Shown here: piece after piece, positions 35,540 through 48,800 of the stretch | Position numbering within the stretch: the stretch's first letter is position 1 | Layout of the letters: every line of letters starts with the position of its first letter | NCBI GenBank assembly: GCA_015039465.1 | Contig: MU130299.1 | Location: 53,231 to 117,230 of the forward strand | Direction of reading: 5' to 3' | Length of the DNA stretch: 64,000 nt | Origin: Phlegmacium glaucopus | Taxonomy: Eukaryota > Basidiomycota > Agaricomycetes > Agaricales > Cortinariaceae | Position numbers and translations under genes: made by a program | The notes under the pieces: model-generated | The model's database searches: none | Seen by the model: the letters and a program-made list of their open reading frames with translations, nothing else | What the model was told of the DNA's origin: nothing

Positions 35540-37848
35540 ATGTCTACCACCTCCATCTCGGTCGTTCTCGCCAGTCTTCTCACCGTTCTTTTCTTTTGGT
35601 TCCGAAAGCCTAAAGTTTCCCGGGCATCTTTACCACCTGGCCCGAAGCCCCTCCCATTATTGGGCAATATTACAGATCTTTCCTTGAAAGAGCTCTGGCT
35701 ACCAGCTATCCAGTGGGCTAAACAATATGGTACGAGTTTATTGTATCATTAACCATTTGTCAAGTCGCGTTAAAACTCTTGTCATTAGGGGATGTTGTAT
35801 ATCTACACGTCTTAGGACAAGGTCTTGTCTTCCTCAACAGCCCAGAGGCGGCCTTCGACTTGTTGGACAAGCGTGGTTCAATCTATTCCGACAAGCCTTC
35901 CTTCGTCATGGTGGGGGAGTTGTGGGTATCTCCTTTCGTCTCAACTGTCATGACTATGTGCTTAATCATTATCAACCTTCCGACAGATGCGGTTGCAAAA
36001 ACATGGTGAGCTTCTGCTGTCCTTGTCTCCATCGTCTTGGAAATGATGTCGCCATTTTCTTTTGCTCACTCGTCCATTTTTTCTTCGTCTTCCTTACTCG
36101 ATTCTTCTCATCATCATGCATCATTCTCATAAACGCTTCAGATGGCGTTCACATCTTATGGCAATCAATCAAAACGTCAACGTAGAATCGCCCACAAGGC
36201 ATTCGGTGCTCCAATTATCCCGTCATACCATCCTCTCATTTTGACAGGAACCCACGCTTTCCTCAAGCGCCTCGTCGTGGACCCAGCAGAATATATGAGG
36301 CACGTCCGCCGATACGCAGGTGGTCTCACGCTCTCTGTTGTGTACGGCTATGAGGCAGTTTCAAATGAAGACCAGTTTCTGGGGCTTGCTGAAGAATGTG
36401 TCGACCTACTGGCTAACCGCATCGCTTCAGGTGGAGGCATCTGGCCTGTGGACATCTTCCCCTTTTTGAGGCATATTCCACTATGGATGCCCGGCTCGGG
36501 TTTCAAGAAGAACGCGATAATTTGGAAGAAAAAAATGGAAGAGTTCGTAGATAGGCCTTTCGAATACGTGAAGACTAGTATGGTGGGTGCTTCTTCTGAT
36601 ATTGGTAATTACTCGCGCATATATATCTACTCTAAACAGAAATCTGGTTCATACAAACCTTCTTTCTGCTCAACCCTCCTCGAAGATGAAAGTATGAAAG
36701 GCGTGGACCAAATCGAATTCGATCTCAAATGGGTAGCCAACTCGATGTATTCTGCCAGTATAGACACGGTACGTCAAATTATCTTCTAAAAAAGCGCATA
36801 TATCTGCTATTTCTAATCCCTCGGTGTTTCAATTTATCTCAATTTCCGAAACAGACTATCGCCATGGTCTCTAACTTCATGCTTGCCATGGTTTTCCACC
36901 CTGACGCCCAACGGAAAGCACAACGAGAGATTGATGATATTGTTGGCCAAGACCGTCTACCAACATTTGCAGATCGGGCTTCCCTCCCTTTCGGTACGTA
37001 TATAAGCATAGGGACTCTGAAGATATTTACTTACCAAGATACCAAATCAGTTGAAGCCGTATATAAAGAGTCCCTGCGTTGGGCTTCTCCTTTGCCTTTA
37101 AGTACGTTGATTGCCTGAAGTCATTGAACCGCGTGTACTGAAGTTTTGGTTTCAGGTCTCCCACATCGATTAATGGAGGATGATGTTTACCAGGGTATGC
37201 ATATACCTAAGGGGTCCTTGATTTTCGGAAATATTTGGTATGTACTATTGCTGATGCCTTCTCTATTTTATTCTTGTCCCCGGTTCGCCGCCCATATTTC
37301 TGCTACAAATTTGTTCATATTCCTTCGGTCGGGTCGCCCACAATGCCCATTTCTTACTCCATGCCTACAGGGCGATGACCCGCAATGAAACGATGTATCC
37401 GGATGCTGCTTCCTTCCGTCCTGAACGGTTTATGGAGCCAGCTACACCTGAGATGGGACGCAAGATGGATCCAAAGAATTTTGTCTTTGGATTTGGCCGA
37501 AGGTGAGTTCTAGGTTTTTGGTTTGATTTCTTTTATTCATGGACTCTATTACTAGACAATGCCCGGGCACACACCTCGTCGAATCGTCCGCCTGGCTACT
37601 CATCGCATCGGTGCTTGCCACCTTGAAAATCTCCAAAGCTGTCGACGAGCATGGGAATATTGTTGAACCTGTGGTACAATATGATAACTCTATCTTCAGG
37701 TATGAAATATCATTTCAGTCCGCATAGACTAATTAATCTGTTTTTAAAAAATTTGTTATATAGATCGCCTAATCGATTTGATTGCGATATTCGACCGCGG
37801 TCAGAAAAAGCCCTTTCTCTTATTAGACAGTCTGAGCTCCCTGCATGA
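35540..37848 (+). CDS. Cytochrome P450 monooxygenase
   Basis: Membrane-anchored haem-thiolate monooxygenase, probably in the ER. N-terminal anchor SISVVLASLLTVLFFWF, then the Pro-rich hinge LPPGPKPLPLLGN. Exons 35540-35729, 35788-35921, a 19-base exon at 35987-36005 (CGCKNM), then the main exon from about 36142 (AFTSYGNQSKRQRR, the C-helix region). I-helix SASIDTT replaces the common AGxDTT. The ExxR motif is in KESLRW, the PERF-type motif is FRPERF, and the haem loop FGFGRRQCPGTH holds the cysteine ligand. The C-terminus ends RQSELPA at TGA 37846-37848. All catalytic elements are present, so I see no sign of decay. It resembles the large O-demethylase-like/CYP5000-series agaricomycete P450s, but I cannot give a CYP family or substrate. 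Confidence 0.88.
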
Positions 37849-40800
37849 GTCTTCTCTTCCCCGCCGTGGTCATTCAGTTACCGCAGCAACAGGTCTAATC
37901 TCATCTTTGAAGCATGATGTGAGCCTTTGTGCTCTGTCCACTCTTTTATTCTGTTTTTATTTTCTTCTCTCTTTGTTTAGCCTGATAGACTACCCGCAAC
38001 ACACAACCTGGGATCAGGTTTTGTTGGTTATTACTATTATAAACATATTACCTTTCTCAAAATCCTTCCGGTAATTCCGTCATACAAGTCTCTTTCTCTT
38101 CGCTTCTCTGCTTTGATTCATCTTCCCTTACCCTCCTTTGGCAAACAGTCGATGCGTATTCAACAAGAATTGGACGCTACTGGTAAACCGGTTACAATCA
38201 TACATCCACACCTCTTTTTCCCTTCCTTCAAGTTCAACTGTATTGATAATTGTAATTGAATCTCCTCTTTATTACTTATAGGTAATATACAGTGCGCCCG
38301 CATCCATCGACGATCATCTGATCGACTGCGTTATCATGAATGACGAATGCCGTGTGAATGTTGACACTTTCAGTGATGTTATACTACTTCTGTGTAAATG
38401 TCATCTGAATGCTGTAACGACGACCTTGAGAAATTTATTCTTTTCAATTATTCAGATATCTAATCATTTTTGCCATTGCAGCAGTGCACTATTGAGACAT
38501 TCACACGACATTCACTCGTTCCTGAATATCATGAGTCGACTAGTGCTTTATTGGTTAGTGTTTTGAACTTGAGCGCCCCTTCTAATTCAACTATTATCTA
38601 TTCTTACTTAGGTTCGATGCATGACGCTTCTAGCACTAGCTGACTTCTTCGAGTCGCATTAATCTCAAGCTTACATAAATCAAGGATTTCGATATTAGTC
38701 GGGGGACAATTACTTACTAGCTGGAGACCAGTATTGTGGATTATATTGCGGAGATCATGTCGGATTTGTGATGATAATGTCAGTCGTCCTTTTTATTCCC
38801 TTTGATTTTGTTTTTCCCTTTGAGATCGATGAAACTATTTGAGATAATCACATCTGACCCTTAAAGTTAGTATCCACCTGGTGGAAAGAAAAGTTATCGG
38901 TGAGTAACGAAATCCTGAGGCGCTGATAACTTTGAATTAAGTTAATTTTATGTGATTAAGTTTTTTGTTTCCCATTCATTAATTTTAAAACGGCTGTCTG
39001 CTGTTTTATTAATTGTGTGGAGACTTTGTGATTACTATATAGTATTCACCCGAATATCCGTTTGTATTGAATTTTTTTAAAGGCTTAATATTTTTTTCTT
39101 TTCTTCAAATTTTCCCTATGCATTCATTAATTTTTCATGTGTCGTTTTTCTTCTTCTTCTCGTTGTACTAATATATATGTAAGTAATTATATCTGTATCA
39201 TAATACAGTACGAGCGGGTCGGACCCCTTACGATTTTTTTTAAGAGAAGGACTTCACTTCGAATCACTTGAGCCACAGTTCCATCTTGTTTTCTCATCTA
39301 GAAAGTGCAAAACAACCTTTGGAGTATTCGGAGTTTGAATTTCCTTTACGGCTGGGTAGCAACTGGTAGCAACAGAATACTTCTCGAGCTCCTTCCAAGT
39401 TACGGAATCCAATTGTCGAGATTTTGAAGTTTTGACGAGAGACTTGATCGAGATCAGATGTTATTATTAGCGCATTCGACACGTGGTGTTCTGTTTATTA
39501 TTGGTTTCTCGTTACCATTAACTAAGCCTCCGACCATTAGGCTCTCGAATGCTAGGCTTTCGTCCATCAGGTTTTCGTCCATGATAGCCTTACGAGATAT
39601 AAGACCAAGACGAGTCGAGATACCTCCAATAACATCACTAATACTCTTGGCGGCCTTTCTAACAGCTGGTTGACATTTGCATAGTGCCGTTAAGAACTTG
39701 AATTCCCGGCGCGTATTGCCATTCTGCGAGGTCATACAGGGTTCTAGGCTTGTGAAGTTGGCCCTCCGTAAGGGGTGAGAGATGGGTTGGTGTAGATCGT
39801 AACTCCGCGCAATGAATTCCTTTAAAAGTTAGACTCGGACTTGAGGCCTTGAGGCTTGGAAAAGCAGAGTACCGTCCAGAGCGTACCGGCGTAGAAGAGT
39901 TCTGGTTACGATGACATCCCCAGGTGACAGCCTTTTTCCTGCCAAATTGTGCCAATGAGCCACCACCCGGGGAAGCAAAGCACAACCCTTGCATGCAGGC
40001 AGTCTCAACCTGATTCCGTCTGGCATCCGTTATGTCGGCCGACGTCAAGATATCGATTGTTTCGATTCTTTTCAAGGTGACTTCTTAAACGTTCGAGTTC
40101 ATTTTCACCGTCTAATCTTTGCACATAATTAGTTCAAGCAGCTTTAAGCTAAGAAATTTCTTAGCCTTAGTCTCCCTTGCAGAGTCCGATAAACGGGACG
40201 GAGATGATGGATCACGAAATTTCACATACATTCTGAGAACGTGAGTACTCCTGAGTACTGTTTTTTTTTGCAACGACGATGGGAATATCTATACACCAAC
40301 GATAATTTCAATAGGTTCCAATGTCATAATCGTCGAGTTCGGCCGTTACGATGGCTACTTAGACGGCTTGCTACACGGAGGATAAGTACTGACGATATCA
40401 AGCTTCTGGCCTGAAAAGACCTGAAACTGCCTGCAAGCGTCAACTCAAAACACCAAAAAAAAAAACTTTCATAGATTCTTGTCGCAGGGTGACTCAAAGG
40501 GGAACGATGAATGTTGAAACGTTGAAACGTTAAAAGGGTCATCCACCCACCTGCACAGCATCACACCCCCCACCTTGCCCCACCAAGATCATCACTCTTG
40601 TCATTTACGGTGTTTGACGGGCGCTCTCTCACATACTTTATGTTTTTGGTCCAATATATCATACCCTTAAAGTAAAATTTTCAGGGGAAAGAATATATTT
40701 CCCAGTATTTGTGACTATAAATATCCGCAACAGGACACTGATTGATGATCTGATTGATACCAACGATACTGCCGGATTGGGCGCTGTCGCCGTTGTAATA

Positions 40801-40911
40801 ATCCCGTTACTTCCTGAATGAAGCTTGGTTGCCCTTTTCCTTGTGGCTCAGGCCGCCAGCGTTCCAACAGCGTTCACACCTCTCTCCATACAGCTAGCTA
40901 GCCCTCTCAGC
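37849..40911. other. 3-kb spacer, AT-rich, no supported gene
   Basis: 37.9-39.2 kb is AT-rich with T-runs and many stops. Overlapping open frames at 39.45-40.08 kb on the minus strand (for example 39659-40075) have no motif. 40.6-40.9 kb is promoter-like DNA for the next gene. Nothing RNA-like was recognised. Confidence 0.4.
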
Positions 40912-42916
40912 ATGTCTGCTACCCCTTCTACCCCAAAGGTCGACAATACTCTTGGGGCTCTCCTCTTGGGAGGGTTATTTGCTATGGCGTTCGTACTTCA
41001 GTCGCATCATGGGAATGCCAATTACTAAGTCTTCATTATAGATTGTGGGGTGTAACGTGCTCCCAAACATATTCCTATTTCATGTATCCCTTCAGGGATC
41101 CACGGCACATGAAGCTCATGGTAGATACGCTACATCACGAACGTATTTTATTTTATTTTTGACTCTTGAACTCAGGTTGTGCTCTTGTGGTATATTTACC
41201 GCCTATTTTTAACCTATTCCTGTTGACCTTTTTTTTGTTGAATCTCAAGGCTTCTTGATACATTGGATTCGGCGTTGAACGCCCATATCTTATACTGCTA
41301 TATGGTCAGAAACTTTTGGAACCAGTTCGCAATGTATAAACCAACTTGGTACGTTTTCAACGACATCCGACGACAATACAGAATGCCTCACCCACGTTAA
41401 ACCGCTACACAGGAGCGTCAATGTAAGTCATTCTACATATATTGCCAATACTCATTTACGAGGAGACATCGGTAGATTCATGTTGCCATGACTGTACGTA
41501 TTGCCTACATGATCTCCTCCGGAAATACTAAATTTTACCCAGACGATCACAAATTTCATAATCCGCACAATGTTCATGGAGAAAGTATACTTCTGTGTGT
41601 ATTCCTCGCCCTTCCGAGGTGCTGTTATTGACAACATGTCTCTGTTAGTGAGCGACCGCAATATTTGTTTGACCGCAGGGCTTGTACGCCGATTCGCTGT
41701 TCGATCTCCATTGTATCTAATCATTCCTGTATTTAGATGGCGATTTCCATCACTGATTTAGGTCAGTTTACATTCCAACGTTTCTTCCCATCGATCGAGC
41801 AAATTTTAATTTGAACCTGCCAGTGGTGGGACTTGGTGCGTTTGCAGCCTCCTCCGCGTTCAATACATTTTAGCTTAACTCGTAATACTTCCAGTGGTCA
41901 CTGTCAAAGCGTGAGCTGCGAAAAAGTCATCCATAACAAATCGTTTCATTGATGTATCTCTTAAGGTTCGGTATAACATCGTTTCTAGACATCGATGACT
42001 TGTCGGTAAGCTGCATCTATTTACCCCAATATAACATCAGTCATGGCTCATGGCCAACCCGGAATTGAAGAACCTCTTTTACCTCATGTTTGCTCTCGGT
42101 ATTGCCGGCGATCTTAGCCTTGCGGTGACTTTGTGTTTGCTTTTTCGTCGAAACAGAACGGGATTCCAGGGGTAAGTGTATCGTCCTCTCTTCTCATATA
42201 AATATGAAATGAATATGGGATGACTCTAGGACAGATTCTATGATATCTTCGCTAGTGTTGTACGCAGTGAATACCGGAGTTATTGTTGTGTGAGTTGTCC
42301 CCAGGATCCTCATTACTAAAACCAGCACTAAAACCTTCCATAGGATCAACGCGTCGCTTGGAATGATCATGTATATTTTGATGCCCAATAACTTGATTTT
42401 CCTTGGTATGTTTTTTTCCCTCTCATCTTGATTATATTCCTCAAGACTTTATTCCATAGCATTTTATCTGTTGCAGAGCAAATGTATGTCACCTCTCCCG
42501 AATGAACAGTATGGGCCACATTATTGACTCTCCGTGTCTCCAGTGTATCTAAATGCGTATCTAGCAACGTATGTTCATTGATCTCTTGATTAGATTGATT
42601 AGAATCTAACTTAATTCACCAGGCTCAATGGACGAGTCAAGCTACGTTCCGGAAAGGGGGGTAGGGTATCCATCCACCTTTCTCAAATATCAAACTGCCA
42701 GTACGCAGTAGAAAGCTCTTCGCCTACCTTCGAAAAGGTTGGCCCAGAGATCGCTGCTTTTCTGATCATTGATTGATTTTATTTCATATTTTATAGGAAA
42801 GCAATGGCATGTCTCAAGTTGACATCCACGAGAAGCCAGCGTCAATATACATAAGGCAACCACATGACAGTACGGTTGATGATGGACTAGGCTCGTCGTC
42901 AACTCATCTGGCCTAG
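40912..42916 (+). CDS. Seven-helix membrane protein, DUF6534 type
   Basis: Typical agaricomycete membrane protein family (DUF6534), function unknown. Exons recovered from frame continuity: 40912-40988 (MSATPSTPKVDNTLGALLLGGLFAMA), 41042-41120 (LWGVTCSQTYSYFMYPFRD), a 14-base exon 41176-41189, then 41250-41348 (LLDTLDSALNAHILYCYMV ... MYKPTW). Later exons give FIIRTMFMEKVYFLSDRN, VVTVKAFGITSFLDIDD, ALGIAGDLSLAVTLCLLFRR, TDSMISSLVLYAVNTGVIV, INASLGMIMYILMPNNLIFL, and SKLYLNAYLATLNGRVKLRSG. The last exon encodes a soluble tail ending SSSTHLA at TAG 42914-42916. Intron borders between 41350 and 42050 are approximate. The order of helices and the NGRxxLR motif after helix 7 match the family. Confidence 0.75.
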
Positions 42917-43439
42917 ACCTTGTTCTTTCGAAATCCATTCACAACCCGGATACCAAGGGGCCACTTATAGCGTACTATTATGAAGTTATGAAGTGGATTG
43001 ATCCTGGTGGAAGAATGCTACTGGTTGAGCCAATCAGAAGCTGGCGTTTGATAGCGTGATATCGTCACGCTCCCCGCCAAAGTCTTTGACTGACCGAAAT
43101 GTAGGGCCTTGAAGTTGTGCGTAGCATCCAGGATGGTTACTTATTCAAGTTAAAATTATATTATTATATTATTATAGTGTCACGTACATTTTGATCAGTG
43201 ACGCTTTAGCGTTGTGACAAAAATGGAACGCGCTCTGAAACAGCTCCGCAGGACCTCGAATCGAGCATTTTCCTCATTCCCTGGCGTTATAGTCACGAGT
43301 AACCACAGTTAACCGACCAAGTTACCACAGGTCGACCCGTTTATGAGCTTACATCATCGGGAAGCGCTCACTTTCGAGAGAACCCACAGCATCGATGCAA
43401 ACGCACGCATGTGCAAATTGAGTCTGTTGAAAAGCAGGA

Positions 43440-43825
43440 ATGCAAGAGGCCCTCAATGCGGATATTGAACGTTTGCAGAGTAAGATTCGAAGCTATCACG
43501 GTGCTAGTGAGTGTCGAGTCCGGAGTTTTCTGTTTTTCATGAAACCAATTTTCCAGACATCTCTGCGTCGAGTAAGTGATCCTCCAATACTAGCAGCAAA
43601 CTCCAACTCGCCGTCAGTAATTTTGGTAAGCACCCAGATTGCTGCTTCCGTATCGCGCGTCATGCGATGGCCAGTTGCAAACGGCCCTTGGCCATATACA
43701 AATTAAGCAGCCTACAGGAGGTCGTTGACGTTGAGCAAAGTCCAGAGGCGACTCATCGAGCTGACTTGTCACAATGTTGGGACATTGTCGTACGGGACAA
43801 GGGCAGAGTTGGAAGCGATGAATAA
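43440..43825 (+). CDS. Possible small protein with an N-terminal coiled coil
   Basis: Weakly supported. ATG at 43440 opens MQEALNADIERLQSKIRSYHG, a heptad-like coiled-coil start. A good donor (GTGAGT at 43507) and acceptor (before 43559) join it to NISAS. Further on, a long open frame reads SKLQLAVSNFGKHPD ... GRVGSDE and stops at 43823-43825, but I could not find a junction that joins the last two parts cleanly. It may be one small gene or a gene remnant. No family recognised. It lies just before the Atg27-like gene, in the same orientation. Confidence 0.28.
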
Positions 43826-44079
43826 AATACGATTCAAAGTCAGACATACCGCCCAAACTAAAAGGGACAATTTCCGGAGGACTTGATAAGAGGTTCTGCC
43901 AGGTAAACCTCGAAACGGAACTCCTTGCTGTGCCTTTGACTTGCCTTGGTAGCCATAAAAGTTCAGTAGAGGCCTGCCAGGATCCGATTGTCATGTGCAT
44001 ATAGTGTATATTTTTAGTCCTGGTGCACAGTCGTGCACAAGCCTCCTTCCGGTGGAGCCCTTTGACCCATACTACATTC

Positions 44080-45653
44080 ATGGAGCTCTTGCCTCCATCG
44101 TCGCCTGTAAACATCCTACTACTAACGACTTTCCTCTTAATATCGCATTTGCCGATATATGGTCATGCAAGGGTCAGAACACTGTCCCATATTGTTGCTG
44201 ACAAAGGCTTTCAAACCGATTGTGCCTTTGATTTGGGCGACTATAATTTTAATCTATGTCCACTCGCGGGAACTGCAACAACAACTACCAAGTCCAGCAG
44301 AGACTATCTTGTAAAGAATGGGGACATCATAGAGGGACCGAGTTCAGGAACGAGGCTTTACGAAATTACCTTGGGAGGCATACCTCCGGAGAGTTTAGGA
44401 CTACCCGCCTCAGTAAGCTCGTTCACTCTTTGGAGATATTCAAAACTCATATCAATCCCCTTCAGTGTGATAGAGACACCTGGGTGTGTATGACAGGTGT
44501 GTGTAAAAAATGATTCATCAGATGCGAAACGACCAGCTAACTTGGGTACTGATTTGTCCACGAACCTTTGTTTATCCAGGTAGAGTGTCCATTGAAACCC
44601 AAGGCAGGGAACACGAGCATGGCTTTCTTTCCGAGAACACGTCGCGGCGGAATTGGAAGACAAGAGTGATACCCGTTGCGAGGAAACAGGGAGCTAATAC
44701 CCACCATGGCAAAATCCTTGCATCTCTCGTTATCAAAGACACAGAAAGTATTGGTGGGTGTCATTGTTGGTAGCGCTCTTGCATGGGAACTGATTGTCTC
44801 TGGTTACAATACGAAGGATTTTCCTCGCTGCAACTATCCCTAGATGGTGGAGAGGCAGAAGGGCGTCCTCAATCCGCCGAGATTGAGATGATCTGTGATT
44901 CTAACGTCGACTCCTACCTAAAGTTCATTAATGAACGTGATGGAATCCATTCGTTCCGATGGACGACACGACATGGGTGCCCTACAAATCTGTATATGCA
45001 ATCTTCGAGATTATCAACAACAGCGGATGAAAATGACGACAAGTCCGAAAAAACCGAAGGTGACGATGAACTACTCCCGCCGAAAGGGCAGAGTACAACT
45101 AGACGCTGGATGGCTGTAATCCTTGTCGTTGTCGTGTGAGCCTCTTTCTCCTTTTGCAATGCGAAAGAACTAAGAAAGCTGATTTTCTTAATCCAGGATG
45201 AGTGTCCTATGTTCCTATTTGTTTTTAGCATCTCCCCGCGCACGACATGTCGCAGGCGAAACCGTACAATCACTTTCTCATTCACTGATACCGATACTTT
45301 CAACTGCAGCCATAAAACTTCGTCCATTAGGAGGGTCCATAATGGCGCTTATTCCCCAATCGTTCCTTCGTGGAGTTGGAAAGCCGTTTAGACAAGGAAG
45401 TAATCAGCTTGTGAGGTGGGCAGAGGAAGACATGGCGTTACGTGAAGCTGGCGACATGATGGTCAATGGACCATATGGAAATGATGAGGAAGAGAGCTGG
45501 AATGGGGTTGAGTTCAGCGAATATATTCCGCTGACCCCCAATCCAAAGCATGGGAGGGGCAAGGATTTCAAGTCATATGGAACAACGCCCGATGTTGAAA
45601 CCTTTGAGCAGAGGGGAATCATAGGTGGCATCGGTCGGCTTTTCGGTAAATGA
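44080..45653 (+). CDS. Atg27-like MRH-domain type I membrane protein
   Basis: Resembles yeast Atg27, a single-pass protein with a lumenal mannose-6-phosphate receptor homology (MRH) domain that helps traffic Atg9 membranes. The ATG at 44080 gives a signal peptide (around NILLLTTFLLISHLPIYG); the frame is open upstream but lacks an earlier ATG. Lumenal part: DCAFDLGDYNFNLCPLAG, TRLYEITLGG, then after an intron CDRDTWVCMT, RVIPVARKQGAN, SSLQLSLDGGEAEGRPQSAE with ICD, and HSFRWTTRHGCP, the final MRH cysteine block. A long linker follows. A hydrophobic segment straddles an intron near 45140 (MAVILVVVV|MSVLCSYLFLA). The cytosolic tail carries GVEFSEYIPLTPNPK and ends GIGRLFGK. Six or so cysteines are placed as in MRH domains. 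Tail longer than in yeast. Convergent with the NYN gene. Confidence 0.7.
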
Positions 45654-45839
45654 AGGGTCACGATGACGCCCCTCTGAAAAACAATGTAAATCGTAATCAC
45701 AATCCTAGTGTTGATTTATGTAGATAGCTTATGTATATCTTTGCTTGTACGTAGTGTGTAATATACCTGTATTAACTTCTGAGGCATTGATCAAATATTC
45801 ATCAGGTATACACAGCTTGCCATGTCAGGTCCTCGAGTA

Positions 45840-48800
45840 CTACTGATCGATAACTTCAACCAAACTACCAGCGAACTGCTCCATGCCAATGACGCGGAAC
45901 ATTCCCTTTCGACCCCACTCAGTACCTTCACCAAATTCACGTCGCCAAGCACGACCTAAGAAGGGTAAGTAAGAAGAAAAGCACAAGTCGGCTTTCGACA
46001 CTCACTTAGACCATCTTCCCATGCATACAGCTCCACTTTCCAACCACGTCTCAGCGCCGTTCTAACAGGACCTGTCATTGGAACAAATGGTCAGTTGTAG
46101 AGCTTGAGGAAGAGAGACAAAATCTTATACCAAGGAAACCTTCTTCATTGAACTCCCCCATGTTTCCATCGCCAGTAGCGAGCACAATGGTCGAGCCCTC
46201 AGGTACATCATCGGTAGCTGCCAATGCTTGATGTAATTTCAATTGCAATAATTCATCCACGCCTTGCTCCCGATACTTGATCTTCCCTTGCGGTGGAATA
46301 TTGTTTGTGATTCCATAGTAAGGGTGTAGATTGCCTGCACCACCAGAAGCATTTCCTGATCCACCACCACTTTCGGCGCTCGTGTTGCCAGAGACTCGGC
46401 GGACATGGCCCAACATCTCCATCTTATTCTTCGCAGATTGTAACGAGACTGCGTTAGAGGGGCCTGACTGAGCATTCTTGCCTCCGCTGAAAGACGAAGT
46501 GCTGTCCCTACGTCGGTCACGGTCCATACCGGTACCTTGAAGAATGATCATAAGAATCTGAGCACTTGAAACAGAATCAAGCAAGTGAAGGTCCATACCG
46601 AGATCAGGCACTCTGACATAAACGCGTAATTCATAACCTAGTTGTTCCATTCCATCCATAGGTTGGTAAAGAGGACTGGATGTGACGACCACACGACCTA
46701 TAGTAACAAAACAAAAAGGGGGGGTCAACTTCACTTCGGATAAATTCAAAGTAGCACGCACGAGTTACAGATCTGCCTCTTTCTAGCAACAGTACCAAGG
46801 CAGCATGCCATAGGTGCTTTAAGGGCTTTTTTCCCTTTTCCTTAGGCTTCCAGGCCTCAGCAAGGGAAGTAATTTGCCTCAAATCATCAACATCTTCGTC
46901 CTCGCCTTGAGAGTGGTATTCACAACTGTCCGAATGTACATCCTTTTCTTCAATTTGTGATCCATCATCATTGTCTGCCAGGTATTCATTCAAAACCGAT
47001 CTACTCGGAAGGGAACACGACATGGTCGCAAAGGAGGGAAGGGGTATAGGATGATGGCGATCACCTGGCACCACGATAGGGATGGAAGATGATGACGATG
47101 ATGATGGAGTATTGGCACTGGCTTTGCCATTTCCATTTGTTATTGGGTTGGGGTTGGGCAAAGGACGTGCAATTGTAGGTTTAACTGCAGCAAATGCTAA
47201 TGCAGATGTTGTTACATGGCTCATACTAACGGTCGGCGTCGCTTTTGCAGGAAAGGTCGGAAGAGGGCGACCTCGCTTCGTCCCATGTGATGGAGAAAAT
47301 CGCCTCAGATGTGAGAGTAAGCCGATAAGAATATTTGAGCTGAATTTAGAATCTAGTTAGCGAAAAATGGTAAAATAAACTAAAGCATGGCTAATAAACT
47401 CAACTGATCAATGAAAACGTGAACCAACACGTCACTTTTTTTAGGTGGACGACCTCTCGGATCCAATTCTTCTTCATCTTCTTCGTCTATCTCGGGCATA
47501 CCATCTACATTGGCTCCATCTCCACCTTGAAGGGAGTCATCATCTATGTCAGCACTGGCACTCTCGCTCCCAGCACTATAGGGGATACTACGGTTGGACT
47601 TCCGAATAGATTTCGGTGAGGATTTTGCTGTCAATTGGGCTGATCCACCACCGGGCTGGAGGGCATTCTTGCCCTTCCCTCTGGGGTCCATACCCTGCTT
47701 CTTAAATCGTACAGTGACCCTGCGAAGCTCCTGATGCTGTTCCGGAAAGGACTCGCGCAACTTCTTTGCCAAAGTGATCAAACGACTCCGTTTAGTCTGA
47801 GGTTGATCCATATCCAGCGGATCCATGTCACCACCGCCATTGAGCGCAGGAGCAAGAGCAGGAGCTAATGCTGCCGCTACTGCTTTTAACTTGGCTTTCT
47901 TTGATTTGAATTTGCCCGGTGTAACCGTAACCGTCTCTTCAGTTGCATGCAGTACAGGTTCTTCCGGCCCCGACTTCATTTGAGGTACAGACCTAACGCG
48001 GACCAATACCTTAGGTCGTTTCTTTGGGGTCCGTTTCTTGACAATCGATCCATCTGGAACTGTAACACCACGACCGCTACCATCCGCATGATCATCCACA
48101 TTCTCATCGCCCAGCGACTCGTGTCCACGCCCATGGATATCATCAAACTCATGCCGTTTTTTCGGCGAACCAGGTGTACTCTTATAAGCTCCACCTCCTG
48201 CAATACCAGCCCTGCTGTGGATATGTGCGATGTCTTTTCCTTTTCTTCTACGGCTAGGATCACGTCTGCTATGTGGTGGTTGAAGGATAGTGAGATCGTT
48301 GAGGCTGCTGTCGCCTTCGGCTGAGAGGTCACCGTGTGAGAAGGCGTCATCCTCGTCGTCATCCTCGTCGTTGTCGCCCTCGTTGTCATGATCTTCATAC
48401 TCAACATCACCAACAGCACGTCCACGATTTGTCACCTTGCCACTAACTTCCTTCCCTCTCAACAAATCTTTCCTCACTCTTTCCCTCTCCCTCTCTTTCT
48501 TCCCCAACTTCTTTCCGCGCCTTCCAGACAAATTCATGGACGCGGTATTGACAGGTCCAAACACATCTTCGACAACACCACCACCGCCACTAGTCAGCAT
48601 CTGACCTCCATCCTTATCTTGTTTACCGAAACCTTGCTCTTTACTATTCAACAGTTCACCGGGCCCACTACGCGAAAGCACACCACCTGCACCACCAGCT
48701 ACAGCAGGTTGATCTCTTTCGCCTTGAACTAAAATAGCAGGAGACAAAAGTGGCGGACGCGCAGAAGAATCCAAAGGAGGTTGAGAAGGAGGAGGAGCAA

